A stretch of DNA of 64,000 bases from Pseudopedobacter sp044361595 (GTDB lineage: Bacteria; Bacteroidota; Bacteroidia; Sphingobacteriales; Sphingobacteriaceae): contig JBIKIN010000016.1 in the NCBI GenBank assembly GCA_044361595.1, forward strand, positions 26,213 through 90,212, read 5' to 3'. The notes below the pieces were generated by a model. The model worked only from the letters and a program-made list of their open reading frames with translations, was not told the DNA's origin and ran no database searches. The translations under genes were made by a program, and so were the position numbers. Numbering within the stretch: the first letter of the stretch is position 1; every line of letters starts with the position of its first letter. This document shows, piece by piece, positions 46,800 through 55,676 of the stretch.

Positions 46800-47730
46800 T
46801 ATTTAATAAATTTTTGATTTAACATAAATAACTATTTTTAAAATTCAACTCAAAAAAAAACTTTATCATTATAAAATTCTTTTATAAATTATTCAAATTT
46901 TAACAAGTTATAGCTCAATTGATGGAATGTAACATAAATTGAAAATTAATACAATAAAATTAATGTTAATATAACTTAAAAAATAAAATGTCAATATAAA
47001 ATAGGACGCATTAGTTACATTTAAATCTTGTAAGGATAAATAAAGACTAAATTCCTACTTTTAAATTGTTATAATTTTGGAGGTTGAATTTTTATAAACT
47101 TTAACAGTAATTACTACTAGAAGAACTACTATTTTTTTTAAACGTAACTATATAACCAATTTCTAAACTTAATTCCTAATCAAAAAAAATTCAATACACT
47201 TTTCCCTTTTTATTAAACAAAGCACCTAAATAAAAAATAATCTTTACTCGCAAACTATTAATCAATTATATCTAAAACTAATAGGGCAACTATTCACAAT
47301 TATTTTTTTTTGAATCTAAAAAGCACTTTTATAAATTAAATAGTTTTATTTTTTCAAACGCTGTTTTTATAAAAAAACTAAGTATTATGAATTCCATTAA
47401 TTTAATAATTCAAAGAAATGCTCACATAATAGATATAATATTTTCAGCAATAGAAAGATGTTAAGTTGATTTGATAAATGAACTGAAATTCATTAAAATA
47501 GACTTTTAATACATCAAAATAATTGGCTTGAAAATAAAATATAATTGGCTAATTCAAAAATGACAATAATTAAATCAGAATTCATCCTGCTTTATCCTGA
47601 CTTCGAGTCTTACTTTAAAACAAAGAAATTCAGTTATAACATTAATTCTTATATGGATTAAAATTTAGTCTAAATATTTTAATAATACTTTTAAATAATT
47701 TTAGAACAAATTTTGGATCAATATGAAACA
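46800..47730. other. Very AT-rich gene desert between the BNR_4 gene and tRNA-Leu
   Basis: About 930 bases of extremely AT-rich DNA with runs of A and T. I find no believable gene: the open frames are short and lack family resemblance. I see no operator copy and no extended repeat. It lies inside the interval bounded by the tRNA 3'-end repeats and looks like decayed mobile-element DNA. Confidence 0.5.
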
Positions 47731-47761
47731 AAAAAGGGTTGCTTTCAAAGCAACCCTTTTT
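47731..47761 (-). terminator. Intrinsic terminator after tRNA-Leu
   Basis: The arms AAAAAGGGTTGCTTT and AAAGCAACCCTTTTT form a near-perfect stem that, on the minus strand, ends in a T-run. It starts 22 bases after the tRNA 3' end. Confidence 0.85.
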
Positions 47762-47783
47762 AAGATTTGTTTTAACTAGATCG

Positions 47784-47863
47784 TACCCAGCGCCGGGATC
47801 GAACCGGCACAGTTTCCTATCGGTGTTTGAGACCGACGCGTCTACCAATTCCGCCAGCTGGGC
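47784..47863 (-). tRNA. tRNA-Leu (CAA anticodon)
   Basis: The minus strand folds into a complete cloverleaf: acceptor GCCCAGC pairs with GCTGGGT, the D-arm contains AATTGGTAGA, and the anticodon stem TCGGT/ACCGA encloses loop CTCAAAC with anticodon CAA. A longer variable region is followed by the T-arm GCCGG-TTCGATC-CCGGC. The discriminator is A and the CCA end is not encoded. It reads UUG codons. A terminator follows. Its 3' 12 bases are repeated at 44917, marking it as a probable integration target. Confidence 0.95.
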
Positions 47864-47873
47864 ATTTGCTTAT

Positions 47874-48404
47874 TTAACGGATTGCAAACTTATCAATAGA
47901 TTCTCGTATTCGCAACAAATATTTTTTTCTATAGTAAATATCTTTTATCTGGTTTAAAGCTATAGTTTTTTGATTTTCCGCTGCAATGTCAAATTGAGTC
48001 ACGGCGAGAGTCAACTCTTGGGTTAAAGTACTTTCCATAGCTACCACATCCTCAGTAGCCTTTATTATACTTTCCTCATCAGCATCAAACTCTAGTTCCA
48101 TTAATGCTTCGTTTACCTCCATCATCTCCATTAAAAAACTTTGTGGAAGGTTATACTTTTCGCCATCAACCAATACACCCTTTAATTCTAAAATATAAGG
48201 CAATAGCTTAGCAGAATTTGATAAAGTTTGATAAGCCTTATTATTTAAAGTAGACTTTTCTAGAACTTCTTGTTGTTTTTCATCGCTTTCGCTGATGTAA
48301 AAATCGGGGTGATAAGTTTTACTTAACTCATAAAACTTTTTTTTAACCATAGTTTGATCTGGATTAAAAGAAAGTGGAATATCGTAAAATTGAAAGTAGT
48401 CCAT
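47874..48404 (-). CDS. hscB: Fe-S assembly co-chaperone HscB
   Basis: The 176-residue protein has an N-terminal J-domain (about 1-75) with the HPD motif at residues 32-34 in the YHPDFY context typical of HscB. A C-terminal three-helix oligomerisation domain follows (LPQSFLMEMMEVNEAL near 105). HscB delivers the IscU-like scaffold to the HscA chaperone during iron-sulfur cluster transfer. Length and domain order are normal. It lies 10 bases upstream of tRNA-Leu on the same strand. No other isc gene is seen nearby, so the rest of the system must be elsewhere. Confidence 0.9.
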   Translation of the reverse strand: MDYFQFYDIPLSFNPDQTMVKKKFYELSKTYHPDFYISESDEKQQEVLEKSTLNNKAYQTLSNSAKLLPYILELKGVLVDGEKYNLPQSFLMEMMEVNEALMELEFDADEESIIKATEDVVAMESTLTQELTLAVTQFDIAAENQKTIALNQIKDIYYRKKYLLRIRESIDKFAIR

Positions 48405-48488
48405 TTTGTGAAGCTTAAAGCTAGAGGCTTAAAGCTAAAAGCAAAAACTCATTTTAGAGCTTTATGCCTTCGGCTTTAAGCTTTTAGC
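48405..48488. repeat. Short intergenic repeat of the AAGCTTAAAGCT type
   Basis: The gap between the HscB and RseP genes is made of imperfect direct and inverted copies of a GGCTTAAAGCT-like unit, which can fold into hairpins. A shorter trace with the words CTTAAAGCTAAAG lies near 56990. It looks like a small interspersed palindromic element. The function is unknown. Confidence 0.45.
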
Positions 48489-49814
48489 CTATTTAGTAAA
48501 TGCTTTAAAAATATCGTTACCTAACACAAAAACCATCAGCGTAGCTAACAATACAAAACCTACTATTTGTGCTCGCTCCATAAATTTATCACTTAAGGGC
48601 TTTCCTTTTATCATTTCAATTAATAAAAACACAGCATGTCCACCATCCAATGCAGGTATAGGCAATAAATTCATTAAAGCTAAAGCCATAGAAAGTAAAC
48701 CAGTAATACTCCAAAATTTAATCCAATCCCAAGTTCCGCCATACAGCTTTCTAGCGATTTCTACTGGACCAGAAAATGCTTTGTTTGCTTTAACCTCACC
48801 TTTTACCACTTTAGTTAATCCTTTGGCATTATCGGTTAGAGATCCCCAAGCTTTAGAAGCTCCTTCTGGCAAAGCCGCAACTAAACCAAACTCTTGTGTT
48901 TCTGTTTTGATATCTTTTGTATCAAAAGCAAAACCTATTTTACCTTCCTCTGAGACTTTAACTGGAATAGTTAATTGCTCTCCTTTTCTTAATAATGATA
49001 ACTCAACTGTTTTATTTTTTTGACTATCTAAAACATTTCTTAATTGATCACTAAAAACAACTTCTTTACCATTTGATGCGATAATTTCATCCCCTTCTTT
49101 TATTCCTGCTTTAGCTGCTGGACCACTAGGAATTACTTCTCCTACCTTAGACTTAATCCTTGGCATTACAAATTCATCAATTCCTAAATCAGAAATGGTA
49201 TTCAAAATATTTGCAGGAACATTTATAATTGCTGTTTTACCATCTCTAAGCACCGTAAGTGTTGAGTTACCTAGTAATACCTCAGAACTTCTTAAATCTT
49301 CAAATCGTGTTAGTTTTTGACCGTTTATTTCTAATACTTTATCACCAGCTTTTAAGCCAATTTCTTTACCAACTATTCCTGGAGAAATACCATAAGCTAA
49401 CCCATCATTTGGAACGTAGGTTTCTCCATATTTAAAGGTAAGCATCCAAAAAATTAAAATCCCTAAAATTACATTTACGGTAACTCCTCCTAACATTACG
49501 ATTAATCGCTGCCAAGCTGGTTTAGATCTAAATTCCCATGGTTGCATAGGTTGAGCCATGGCTTCGGTATCCATAGATTCATCTATCATACCAGCAATTT
49601 TAACATAGCCACCTAATGGTAACCATCCAATTCCGTATTCTACACCTTTATAATTGACACTAAAAAGTTTAAATCCCCAAGCATCAAAAAACAAATAAAA
49701 CTTCTCTACTTTAATTCCAAAGGCTCTTGCTGCCCAAAAATGTCCTAACTCGTGTAAAACTATTAAAATAGAAAGGCCTAAAATTAACTGGCCGATCATT
49801 ACCAAAACATCCAT
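48489..49814 (-). CDS. rseP: Site-2 protease RseP (M50 zinc metalloprotease)
   Basis: The 441-residue membrane protease has the zinc-binding motif HELGH at residues 21-25 in the first membrane helix and two PDZ domains (about 130-200 and 205-290). The second catalytic-site motif is MNLLPIPALDGGH near residue 388. RseP cuts membrane-embedded anti-sigma factors and signal peptides, controlling the envelope stress response. Length and motifs are normal. It is 14 bases downstream of dxr on the same strand, the common rseP-dxr pairing of bacteria. Confidence 0.96.
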   Translation of the reverse strand: MDVLVMIGQLILGLSILIVLHELGHFWAARAFGIKVEKFYLFFDAWGFKLFSVNYKGVEYGIGWLPLGGYVKIAGMIDESMDTEAMAQPMQPWEFRSKPAWQRLIVMLGGVTVNVILGILIFWMLTFKYGETYVPNDGLAYGISPGIVGKEIGLKAGDKVLEINGQKLTRFEDLRSSEVLLGNSTLTVLRDGKTAIINVPANILNTISDLGIDEFVMPRIKSKVGEVIPSGPAAKAGIKEGDEIIASNGKEVVFSDQLRNVLDSQKNKTVELSLLRKGEQLTIPVKVSEEGKIGFAFDTKDIKTETQEFGLVAALPEGASKAWGSLTDNAKGLTKVVKGEVKANKAFSGPVEIARKLYGGTWDWIKFWSITGLLSMALALMNLLPIPALDGGHAVFLLIEMIKGKPLSDKFMERAQIVGFVLLATLMVFVLGNDIFKAFTK

Positions 49815-49828
49815 CTATCTTTATTATT

Positions 49829-50992
49829 TTAAATATAATTTACTAATTGTTGCGCAAAAATGCGTGTTTGTTTATCTGTTTCAAAGTAATCATCCAAAGA
49901 CGGCTCATTGGTAAACTCAATTTTAGCCATACAAGTTTCTATTACTTCGCTCATTTGTAAAAATCCAATATTATCTTTCAAAAATTCTGCCACTACCACT
50001 TCATTAGCAGCATTAGCAATACATGGCATATTTCCTCCGCATCTCATGGCATGGTAAGCCAAGGCTAAATTTCTGAAAGTTGATGTATCTGCCTTTTCAA
50101 AAGTTAAGTTTGGATAATCTAAAAAGTTAAATCTTTTAAAATTGTTTTTGATCCTATCGGGATAAGCCAAAGCATATTGAATAGGCAGTTTCATGTCTGG
50201 CAAACCCATTTGAGCTTTCATAGAACCATCCTCAAACTGAACAATTGAATGTATAATAGATTGTGGATGCACTATAACATCTATTTGATCTATCTCTAAA
50301 TTAAACAACCATTTTGCTTCTATAACCTCTAAACCTTTGTTCATTAACGTTGCAGAATCTATAGTTATTTTTGCCCCCATTACCCAGTTAGGGTGTTTTA
50401 AAGCCTGCTGTTTTGTTACTTCGGCTAAATATTCAATACTTTTTCCTCTAAACGGACCGCCAGAAGCTGTTAAATAAATTTTTTCTATTGGAGACTCTTC
50501 GCCTACCAAGCATTGAAAAATAGCAGAATGCTCTGAATCTACAGGCAATATTTTTACCTGATGGTGTAGTGTTAAACTGTTAATTAACTGCCCAGCAACT
50601 ACCAATGTTTCTTTGTTTGCTAAAGCGATATCTTTTCCTGCCTTTATGGCAGCAATTGTTGGTCTTAAACCTGCAAAACCTACCAAAGCAGTTAATACTA
50701 TGTTTAATTTAGGAATTTCAACTACTTCGCATAAAGCGTCGACACCAGCCTTTACAATAATTGAAGTGTGCTTTAAAGCTTCTTTTAAAATATGATATTT
50801 TTGCTCATCACCAATTACAACAACCTCTGGATTAAACTCAAGCGCTTGGGTAATTAATAAATCCACATTACTTTGTGCCGTTAAAACCACCGCTTTAAAC
50901 AAGTTTGGGTTAGCGCTTATAACTTCTAAAGCTTGCGTTCCAATACTACCTGTTGAGCCCAAAATGGCTATATTCTTAATCTGCTGCTGCAA
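49829..50992 (-). CDS. dxr: 1-deoxy-D-xylulose-5-phosphate reductoisomerase
   Basis: The 387-residue protein begins with the NADPH-binding motif ILGSTGSIGTQALEV. It carries the catalytic metal-binding block PVDSEHSAIFQCL and the substrate loop ASGGPFRGK, with SATLMNKGLEVIEAKWLF and VHPQSIIHSIVQFEDGS downstream. All are diagnostic of Dxr (IspC). It converts 1-deoxy-D-xylulose 5-phosphate to 2-C-methyl-D-erythritol 4-phosphate in the non-mevalonate isoprenoid pathway in the cytoplasm. It overlaps no neighbour and precedes rseP by 14 bases on the same strand. Confidence 0.98.
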   Translation of the reverse strand: MQQQIKNIAILGSTGSIGTQALEVISANPNLFKAVVLTAQSNVDLLITQALEFNPEVVVIGDEQKYHILKEALKHTSIIVKAGVDALCEVVEIPKLNIVLTALVGFAGLRPTIAAIKAGKDIALANKETLVVAGQLINSLTLHHQVKILPVDSEHSAIFQCLVGEESPIEKIYLTASGGPFRGKSIEYLAEVTKQQALKHPNWVMGAKITIDSATLMNKGLEVIEAKWLFNLEIDQIDVIVHPQSIIHSIVQFEDGSMKAQMGLPDMKLPIQYALAYPDRIKNNFKRFNFLDYPNLTFEKADTSTFRNLALAYHAMRCGGNMPCIANAANEVVVAEFLKDNIGFLQMSEVIETCMAKIEFTNEPSLDDYFETDKQTRIFAQQLVNYI

Positions 50993-51000
50993 TTTGTATG

Positions 51001-52503
51001 CTATTTAATGTATACTTCTAATTTATCGGCTATGATTCTATCATTAGCTAAACGAGGAACTTTATTTTGGCCGCCTAATTTACCTTCTGTACGCATATAG
51101 TTAATAAATGAATCTTTCTTTAACGATGTGATTACTAATGGCTGTAATATTTTACCTGTAATCAAATCCTTATAATAAATATTTCTGCTTTGTAAGGCAT
51201 GGTCTACCTGCAAAGCGAAATGGTTTAAATCTTTAGGTTCGTTTACAAATTCTATCAACCATTGGTGATAAGGTAAAGCTGCATCGGTAGGATTAACCTG
51301 CGGAGCAACTGTAAACTCGGTTATTTCTATATTTTCTTTTTTGGCAATTTCTATTAAAGCACCTTCTACCTCCTCACCTATCACATGTTCGCCAAAAGCC
51401 GAAATATAATGTTTTATTCGTCCAGTAACCAATATTTTATAAGGATTTTTTGATACGAATTTGACGGTATCGCCGATAGAATAAGCCCACAATCCCGATT
51501 TTGTACTCAAAATTAAAGCATAATTTTGATTCAATTCTACTTGTGCTAAATTAAGTCTTGTTGGATTTTCATTAAAAAACTCGGCAGCGGGGATAAATTC
51601 GTAAAAAATATCCGCGTTAGCTAGTAGCAATAAGGATGGGTCGTTTTGCTTGTTTTGAAAAGCAATAAAGCCTTCAGAGGCTGGATAAGTTTCTATACTG
51701 TCTATCTCAAAACCTAAGCTTTCTTTAATTCTAGCTCTATATGGTTCATAATTTACACCTCCGTAAACAAATAGTTTAAAATTAGGAAAGATGTCTTTGA
51801 TATATTTTTTACCAGTTTTTTCTAGTAATTTATCAAAATACATTTGACACCAAGGTGGTATGCCCGATATTACACGCATATCTGCTGGCAAAGTTTCGGT
51901 TACAATAGCATCTACTTTTTTCTCCCAATCTTCTATGCAATTGGTTTCATAACTTGGCAACCTATTGGTTTGTAAATAGCTAGGGACATGATTAGCCACA
52001 ATTCCGGATAGGCGCCCAAATTTAATTCCAGCTTTGGTGTCCATTTTAGGGCTACCTTGTAAGAAAATCAACTTTCCATCTAAAAAATCGGCTTTACCAG
52101 TTTCGTTAACGTAAGACAAAAGGGCTAATCGAGCTCCATTTAAATGATGAGGCATTGATTCTTTTGAGATAGGAATATATTTTACACCTGAGGTAGTACC
52201 AGATGTTTTGGCAAAATATAGTGGTTTTTTTGGCCAAAGTACATTTTCTTCTCCTGCTAATATTTGATCTATATAAGGACGTAAATCTTCATAATCATGA
52301 ATAGGGACATACTTTTTATAATCCTCGTAACTATTTATTTTGTCAAAATGATGGTCTTTCCCAAAAGTTGTATTTCTACCTTTTTTAATAAGTTGTTGAA
52401 ATATTTCATCTTGTTTTGCAGGTGCGTTTAGCATCCACTTTTGCATATTTTTTACGCTAAGTGATGCCCAAATTTTACCCAAAAACACTTTAATCCCCAT
52501 CAA
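51001..52503 (-). CDS. GH3 auxin-responsive-promoter family acyl-adenylating protein
   Basis: The 500-residue protein belongs to the ANL-like superfamily usually labelled GH3 auxin-responsive promoter (unrelated to glycoside hydrolase family 3). The phosphate-binding loop FAKTSGTTSGVKYIPIS lies near residue 100, FVYGGVNYEPYR near 245 and the A-site block YPASEGFIAFQNK near 280. IGDTVKFVSKNPYKILVTGR and SAFGEHVIGEE are near 370-400. Plant members join amino acids to hormones. The bacterial substrates are largely unknown, so I make no substrate claim. It is 8 bases upstream of dxr on the same strand, and the unknown membrane protein gene lies 8 bases before its start. Confidence 0.88.
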   Translation of the reverse strand: MMGIKVFLGKIWASLSVKNMQKWMLNAPAKQDEIFQQLIKKGRNTTFGKDHHFDKINSYEDYKKYVPIHDYEDLRPYIDQILAGEENVLWPKKPLYFAKTSGTTSGVKYIPISKESMPHHLNGARLALLSYVNETGKADFLDGKLIFLQGSPKMDTKAGIKFGRLSGIVANHVPSYLQTNRLPSYETNCIEDWEKKVDAIVTETLPADMRVISGIPPWCQMYFDKLLEKTGKKYIKDIFPNFKLFVYGGVNYEPYRARIKESLGFEIDSIETYPASEGFIAFQNKQNDPSLLLLANADIFYEFIPAAEFFNENPTRLNLAQVELNQNYALILSTKSGLWAYSIGDTVKFVSKNPYKILVTGRIKHYISAFGEHVIGEEVEGALIEIAKKENIEITEFTVAPQVNPTDAALPYHQWLIEFVNEPKDLNHFALQVDHALQSRNIYYKDLITGKILQPLVITSLKKDSFINYMRTEGKLGGQNKVPRLANDRIIADKLEVYIK

Positions 52504-52511
52504 AAAATAAT

Positions 52512-53300
52512 TTAAATAATATTGTGAAGTATATCTGGTTGTTCTTGCCCCTTATAATCTTTCATCATTTGACGATAAGCCAAAGCCAAAGCTACGCTTG
52601 ATAATGGTATTACCACAAAAGAACTAATTACGTTTACAAAAGTTGCAAAAAAACTTAAATCGAAATAATTTAAGCAAAGATATAACAATTGAAAAGAGGC
52701 CAAGAAAAATAGCAAGATTACTATTTTAGTAAAATTACCTTTAGTGATGGCTAAACTAAATTTAAGAGAAGTAAACGGACTCAAATTTCTATCTATGATA
52801 AAAAACGGAAAAAAGGAAATCCTTATCCAAGTAATAAAAATAGCTACTAGGCCTAGCGAAATAGCAATATTGATGAAGATTTGTAAATTATAGCCTGTAT
52901 AAATAAAAGGAAAAACCAATAAAGTAACAACAATGTAAACTGCTAAAATAGATACGGTAAACAACAAATTTCCTATCAAAAAATTAACTATTTGCTTTCT
53001 AGTAGGTAAGCTATCTTTAATACTTAAGTGATCCTCGTCGTGGTCTATTAAATAGAATATATATTTTAACAAGGTTAAATTAACTACCAAATAAAAACCA
53101 ATAAAAATTACAAACAATAAAAACTTTAAAAATGGATTTAGATCGCCTAAAAATACGGCAAACAAGCTAGATAAGCCTAAGGCAGCAAACATTAAAAAAC
53201 ATAACAATGCAATGGAAACATAGTTTCTCATGGTAATGTTCCATGCTTTTTGAGTAACCTCACTTACTTCAAAAGTGCTTTGCTTTAAAAATTCAATCAT
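52512..53300 (-). CDS. Unknown polytopic membrane protein
   Basis: The 262-residue protein has about six membrane segments arranged as in glycerophosphoryl-diester-phosphodiesterase membrane-domain-like or DUF975-type proteins. The N-terminal amphipathic helix contains FEVSEVTQKAWNITM, and a cytoplasmic loop LSPFTSLKFSLAITKGNFTK precedes the last helices. I do not recognise a specific family and see no catalytic motif. Its start overlaps the stop of the upstream GT2 gene by four bases (ATGA), so the two are translationally coupled. The coupling suggests a role in the same membrane or glycan process, but this is inference. Confidence 0.7.
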   Translation of the reverse strand: MIEFLKQSTFEVSEVTQKAWNITMRNYVSIALLCFLMFAALGLSSLFAVFLGDLNPFLKFLLFVIFIGFYLVVNLTLLKYIFYLIDHDEDHLSIKDSLPTRKQIVNFLIGNLLFTVSILAVYIVVTLLVFPFIYTGYNLQIFINIAISLGLVAIFITWIRISFFPFFIIDRNLSPFTSLKFSLAITKGNFTKIVILLFFLASFQLLYLCLNYFDLSFFATFVNVISSFVVIPLSSVALALAYRQMMKDYKGQEQPDILHNII

Positions 53301-54265
53301 TTTTTAATTATCAATTTCTTCCAATAGTCTTTCATAAAACCCAAACCATAAGCTGTTAATTGGATTAATGATGCAAAGATGCTCAAAAATGCAACTTTTA
53401 ACGATTTATTTACTGTCCACGAGTCAAAAAATATCAACAAAAAATAGACAAGTAAGAATAAGTTTCCAAGAAAAGCTAATTCAAGCCTCAAAACATTTGT
53501 AACAATTAATAGAAGAACTCCTAAAGTGAATATTGCAGGGAAGAAATGTACTGGTTTTAAGCTCTTTGGATAAAATAAGGTAATGTTTATACGGGCTCTT
53601 CCAAAAAAATGTAATTGTTTCCAAAATTGTGAAAAACTTGTCCTTCTTTTATGATAAACCTTTGCGTTTTCTATTAAACCCAATTTAAATCCTGCCTCGT
53701 GAATTCTAATGGCAAACTCTATATCCTCTCCTAATCTAGTTATTTTATAACCACCTACTTTTTCCCAAACCCTTCTAGATAAACCCATATTAAAACTTCG
53801 TGGGTGATATTGCCCGCCTGCATTTTTAGATTTTCCTCTAATACCTCCGGTTGTAAAAACAGAAGTCATAGCGTAGCTTATTGCTTTTTGAATTGGTGTA
53901 AAAGAAGTATGAGCATCATCGGGCCCGCCATAAGCATCTAAATTATTATTGTAAAGATGATTTCTAACATTCTCTAAATAATCAGCAGGAATTAAACAAT
54001 CAGAATCAAAAATGATAAAATAATCGCCTTTTGCTCTTTCAAATGCATAGTTTCTAGCAAAACCTTGCCCTTCGTTAGGCTTAAAAAAATATTTAATGTC
54101 TAAATATTGCTCAAAAGATTTTACAATTTCTTTAGCGTCTAGCTTAGATCCATCTTCAATCACGAGCACCTCAAATGCCGTATAACTTTGCTTAGTTAAT
54201 GTATTTAAAAGCTCGGTTATTTCTTGTGGACGATTATATAAAGGAATAATTACAGAAAAAAACAT
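53297..54265 (-). CDS. Glycosyltransferase family 2 with C-terminal membrane segments
   Basis: The 322-residue protein starts with the GT-A fold signature VIIPLYNRPQEITELL. It has the nucleotide-binding EDGSKLDA block, the metal motif FDSDC near residue 93, and FNMGLSRRVWEKVGGY with the following GEDIEFAIRI, a typical GT2 acceptor motif. Two or three membrane segments lie at residues about 240-305. It acts at the inner membrane on an unknown acceptor. It is the first gene of the minus-strand group running to rseP and is coupled to the membrane protein gene by a four-base overlap. Confidence 0.87.
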   Translation of the reverse strand: MFFSVIIPLYNRPQEITELLNTLTKQSYTAFEVLVIEDGSKLDAKEIVKSFEQYLDIKYFFKPNEGQGFARNYAFERAKGDYFIIFDSDCLIPADYLENVRNHLYNNNLDAYGGPDDAHTSFTPIQKAISYAMTSVFTTGGIRGKSKNAGGQYHPRSFNMGLSRRVWEKVGGYKITRLGEDIEFAIRIHEAGFKLGLIENAKVYHKRRTSFSQFWKQLHFFGRARINITLFYPKSLKPVHFFPAIFTLGVLLLIVTNVLRLELAFLGNLFLLVYFLLIFFDSWTVNKSLKVAFLSIFASLIQLTAYGLGFMKDYWKKLIIKK

Positions 54266-54555
54266 AGAAAAACTAAAAAAGCCTTTTGGACGATGTGATT
54301 ATATTAATTAATTATTAGGCTAAATTAAAGAAATAAAAAATAGGATGAACGCCAATTATTTATCTAAATAACTTATCAATAATAATGTTGTTTTCATTTA
54401 AGATGGAGTAATAAATACTTGATATTTACAAAGCTTTACAGTTTAAATTAACCCACATAAATTAAAAAATAGTAGATTTATATATCTTTTTGATTTTAAA
54501 ACAACCCGAAGCGAATAAAAAATATCATTAAAAAAAGTATAAACAGTAAAATAAA

Positions 54556-54915
54556 ATGTTAGAAAAAATTAGCTGGAAAAATGTTCCGGTAGAGCAAGTA
54601 AACGAGAAAATGAAACGCCAATTTATACATGGCGAGAAAGTAATGATTGCCAAAATGGAATTTGAAGATGGCTTTGAAGTGCCGTGGCACTCGCATGAGA
54701 ATGAGCAAATAACCGAGGTTTTTGAAGGTGTTTTACGTTTCTGGTTTGACGATAAAGATGATCAATACTTAGATATTTTACCTAGCGAGTCTATAGTTAT
54801 TCCAGGAAACCGAAGACATAGAGCCTTAATGATTGGTAAAGTAATAGAAATAGATACTTTTGCACCACCTCGCCAAGATTGGATTGATGGTTCTGATGCT
54901 TATTTAAGAAAATAA
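54556..54915 (+). CDS. Cupin protein, KdgF-like
   Basis: The 119-residue single-domain cupin has the metal-binding motif WHSHENEQ (His45, His47, Glu50/Gln51) and a distal His88 in VIPGNRRHRA. It ends with DTFAPPRQDW, which resembles the C-terminal DVFSPPREDW-type end of KdgF proteins. KdgF enzymes convert 4,5-unsaturated uronates, the product of GH88/GH105 or lyases, to the linear keto sugar. It shares one base with the start of the SDR gene (TAATG). The motif resemblance is seen. The link to the GH88 of the PUL 19 kb away is inference. Confidence 0.7.
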   Translation: MLEKISWKNVPVEQVNEKMKRQFIHGEKVMIAKMEFEDGFEVPWHSHENEQITEVFEGVLRFWFDDKDDQYLDILPSESIVIPGNRRHRALMIGKVIEIDTFAPPRQDWIDGSDAYLRK

Positions 54916-55676
54916 TGGATTTAGGATTAAAAGACAAAGTTGCTTTAGTTTTAGCATCTAGCAAAGGTTTGGGAAAAGCTGTTGCATTAGAATTAGCAAA
55001 AGAAGGCGCTAAAGTAATTATTTGCGGAACGGATGCTGATGCTTTATCAAAAACTAAAGCGGAAATTGAAGCTATCGTACCAAACCATGTTGCCGCTTTT
55101 GTAAGTGATATTACTGAGGAGGCGCAGCGTAAAATTTTGGTTGATGAAAGTGTAAAAGCTTTTGGGCCAATAGAAATTTTAGTAACCAATGCAGGCGGAC
55201 CAGCCTCAGGACCATTTGAGCAATTTAATTTAGAAGATTGGAAAGCAATCTATAATTCACTTTTCTTAAGCGTTGTTGATGTGATTCAGCAAGTTCTTCC
55301 ATCAATGAAAGAAAAAGGATTTGGTAGAATATTAACCATCACTTCCATTACTTTAAAACAACCAGCTGATAATTTAATTTCTTCAAATGCAGTTAGAACA
55401 AGTTTATTGGGTTTAGTAAAAAGCTTATCTAACGAACTTGCTTCTTTTGGTATTACAGTAAATAACTTGATGCCAGGTTACACCAGTACCAATAGATTAG
55501 AAGAATTGATAGAGAAAAATCCAAAAGTTAATGAGGTAAAAGAAACTATTCCCATGAAACGTTTTGGTAAGCCAGAAGAGTTTGCTGCAGCTGCTGCGTT
55601 TTTATTAAGCAAAAGAGCAAGCTATATTACAGGGCAATCTTTAGCCGTTGATGGTGGCTGGATAAAAGGGAATTAG
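54915..55676 (+). CDS. Atypical short-chain dehydrogenase/reductase lacking the catalytic Tyr-Lys
   Basis: The 253-residue protein has the SDR Rossmann fold with a slightly unusual nucleotide motif (ASSKGLG, residues 14-20), the NAGG block at 92-95 and the catalytic-type Ser144 in TITS. The YxxxK active-site motif is replaced by SNAVR (Ser157 and Arg161). That matches the BKR-like SDR subgroup known to lack the canonical tetrad. The cofactor end (NNLMPGYTSTNR) and the C-terminal QSLAVDGGW are normal. It is translationally coupled to the KdgF-like cupin. Its reaction is not predictable. Reduction of a uronate-derived keto sugar is one possibility. Confidence 0.8.
   Translation: MDLGLKDKVALVLASSKGLGKAVALELAKEGAKVIICGTDADALSKTKAEIEAIVPNHVAAFVSDITEEAQRKILVDESVKAFGPIEILVTNAGGPASGPFEQFNLEDWKAIYNSLFLSVVDVIQQVLPSMKEKGFGRILTITSITLKQPADNLISSNAVRTSLLGLVKSLSNELASFGITVNNLMPGYTSTNRLEELIEKNPKVNEVKETIPMKRFGKPEEFAAAAAFLLSKRASYITGQSLAVDGGWIKGN

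Noticed and set aside
47560..47661. 33-residue plus-strand frame in the AT-rich stretch near tRNA-Leu
   Set aside because: It is short, has no neighbour to couple with and no recognisable feature. Chance frames of this size are common.
47642..47957. Frames spanning the tRNA-Leu gene on both strands
   Set aside because: They run through a complete tRNA cloverleaf and its terminator and cannot be coding.
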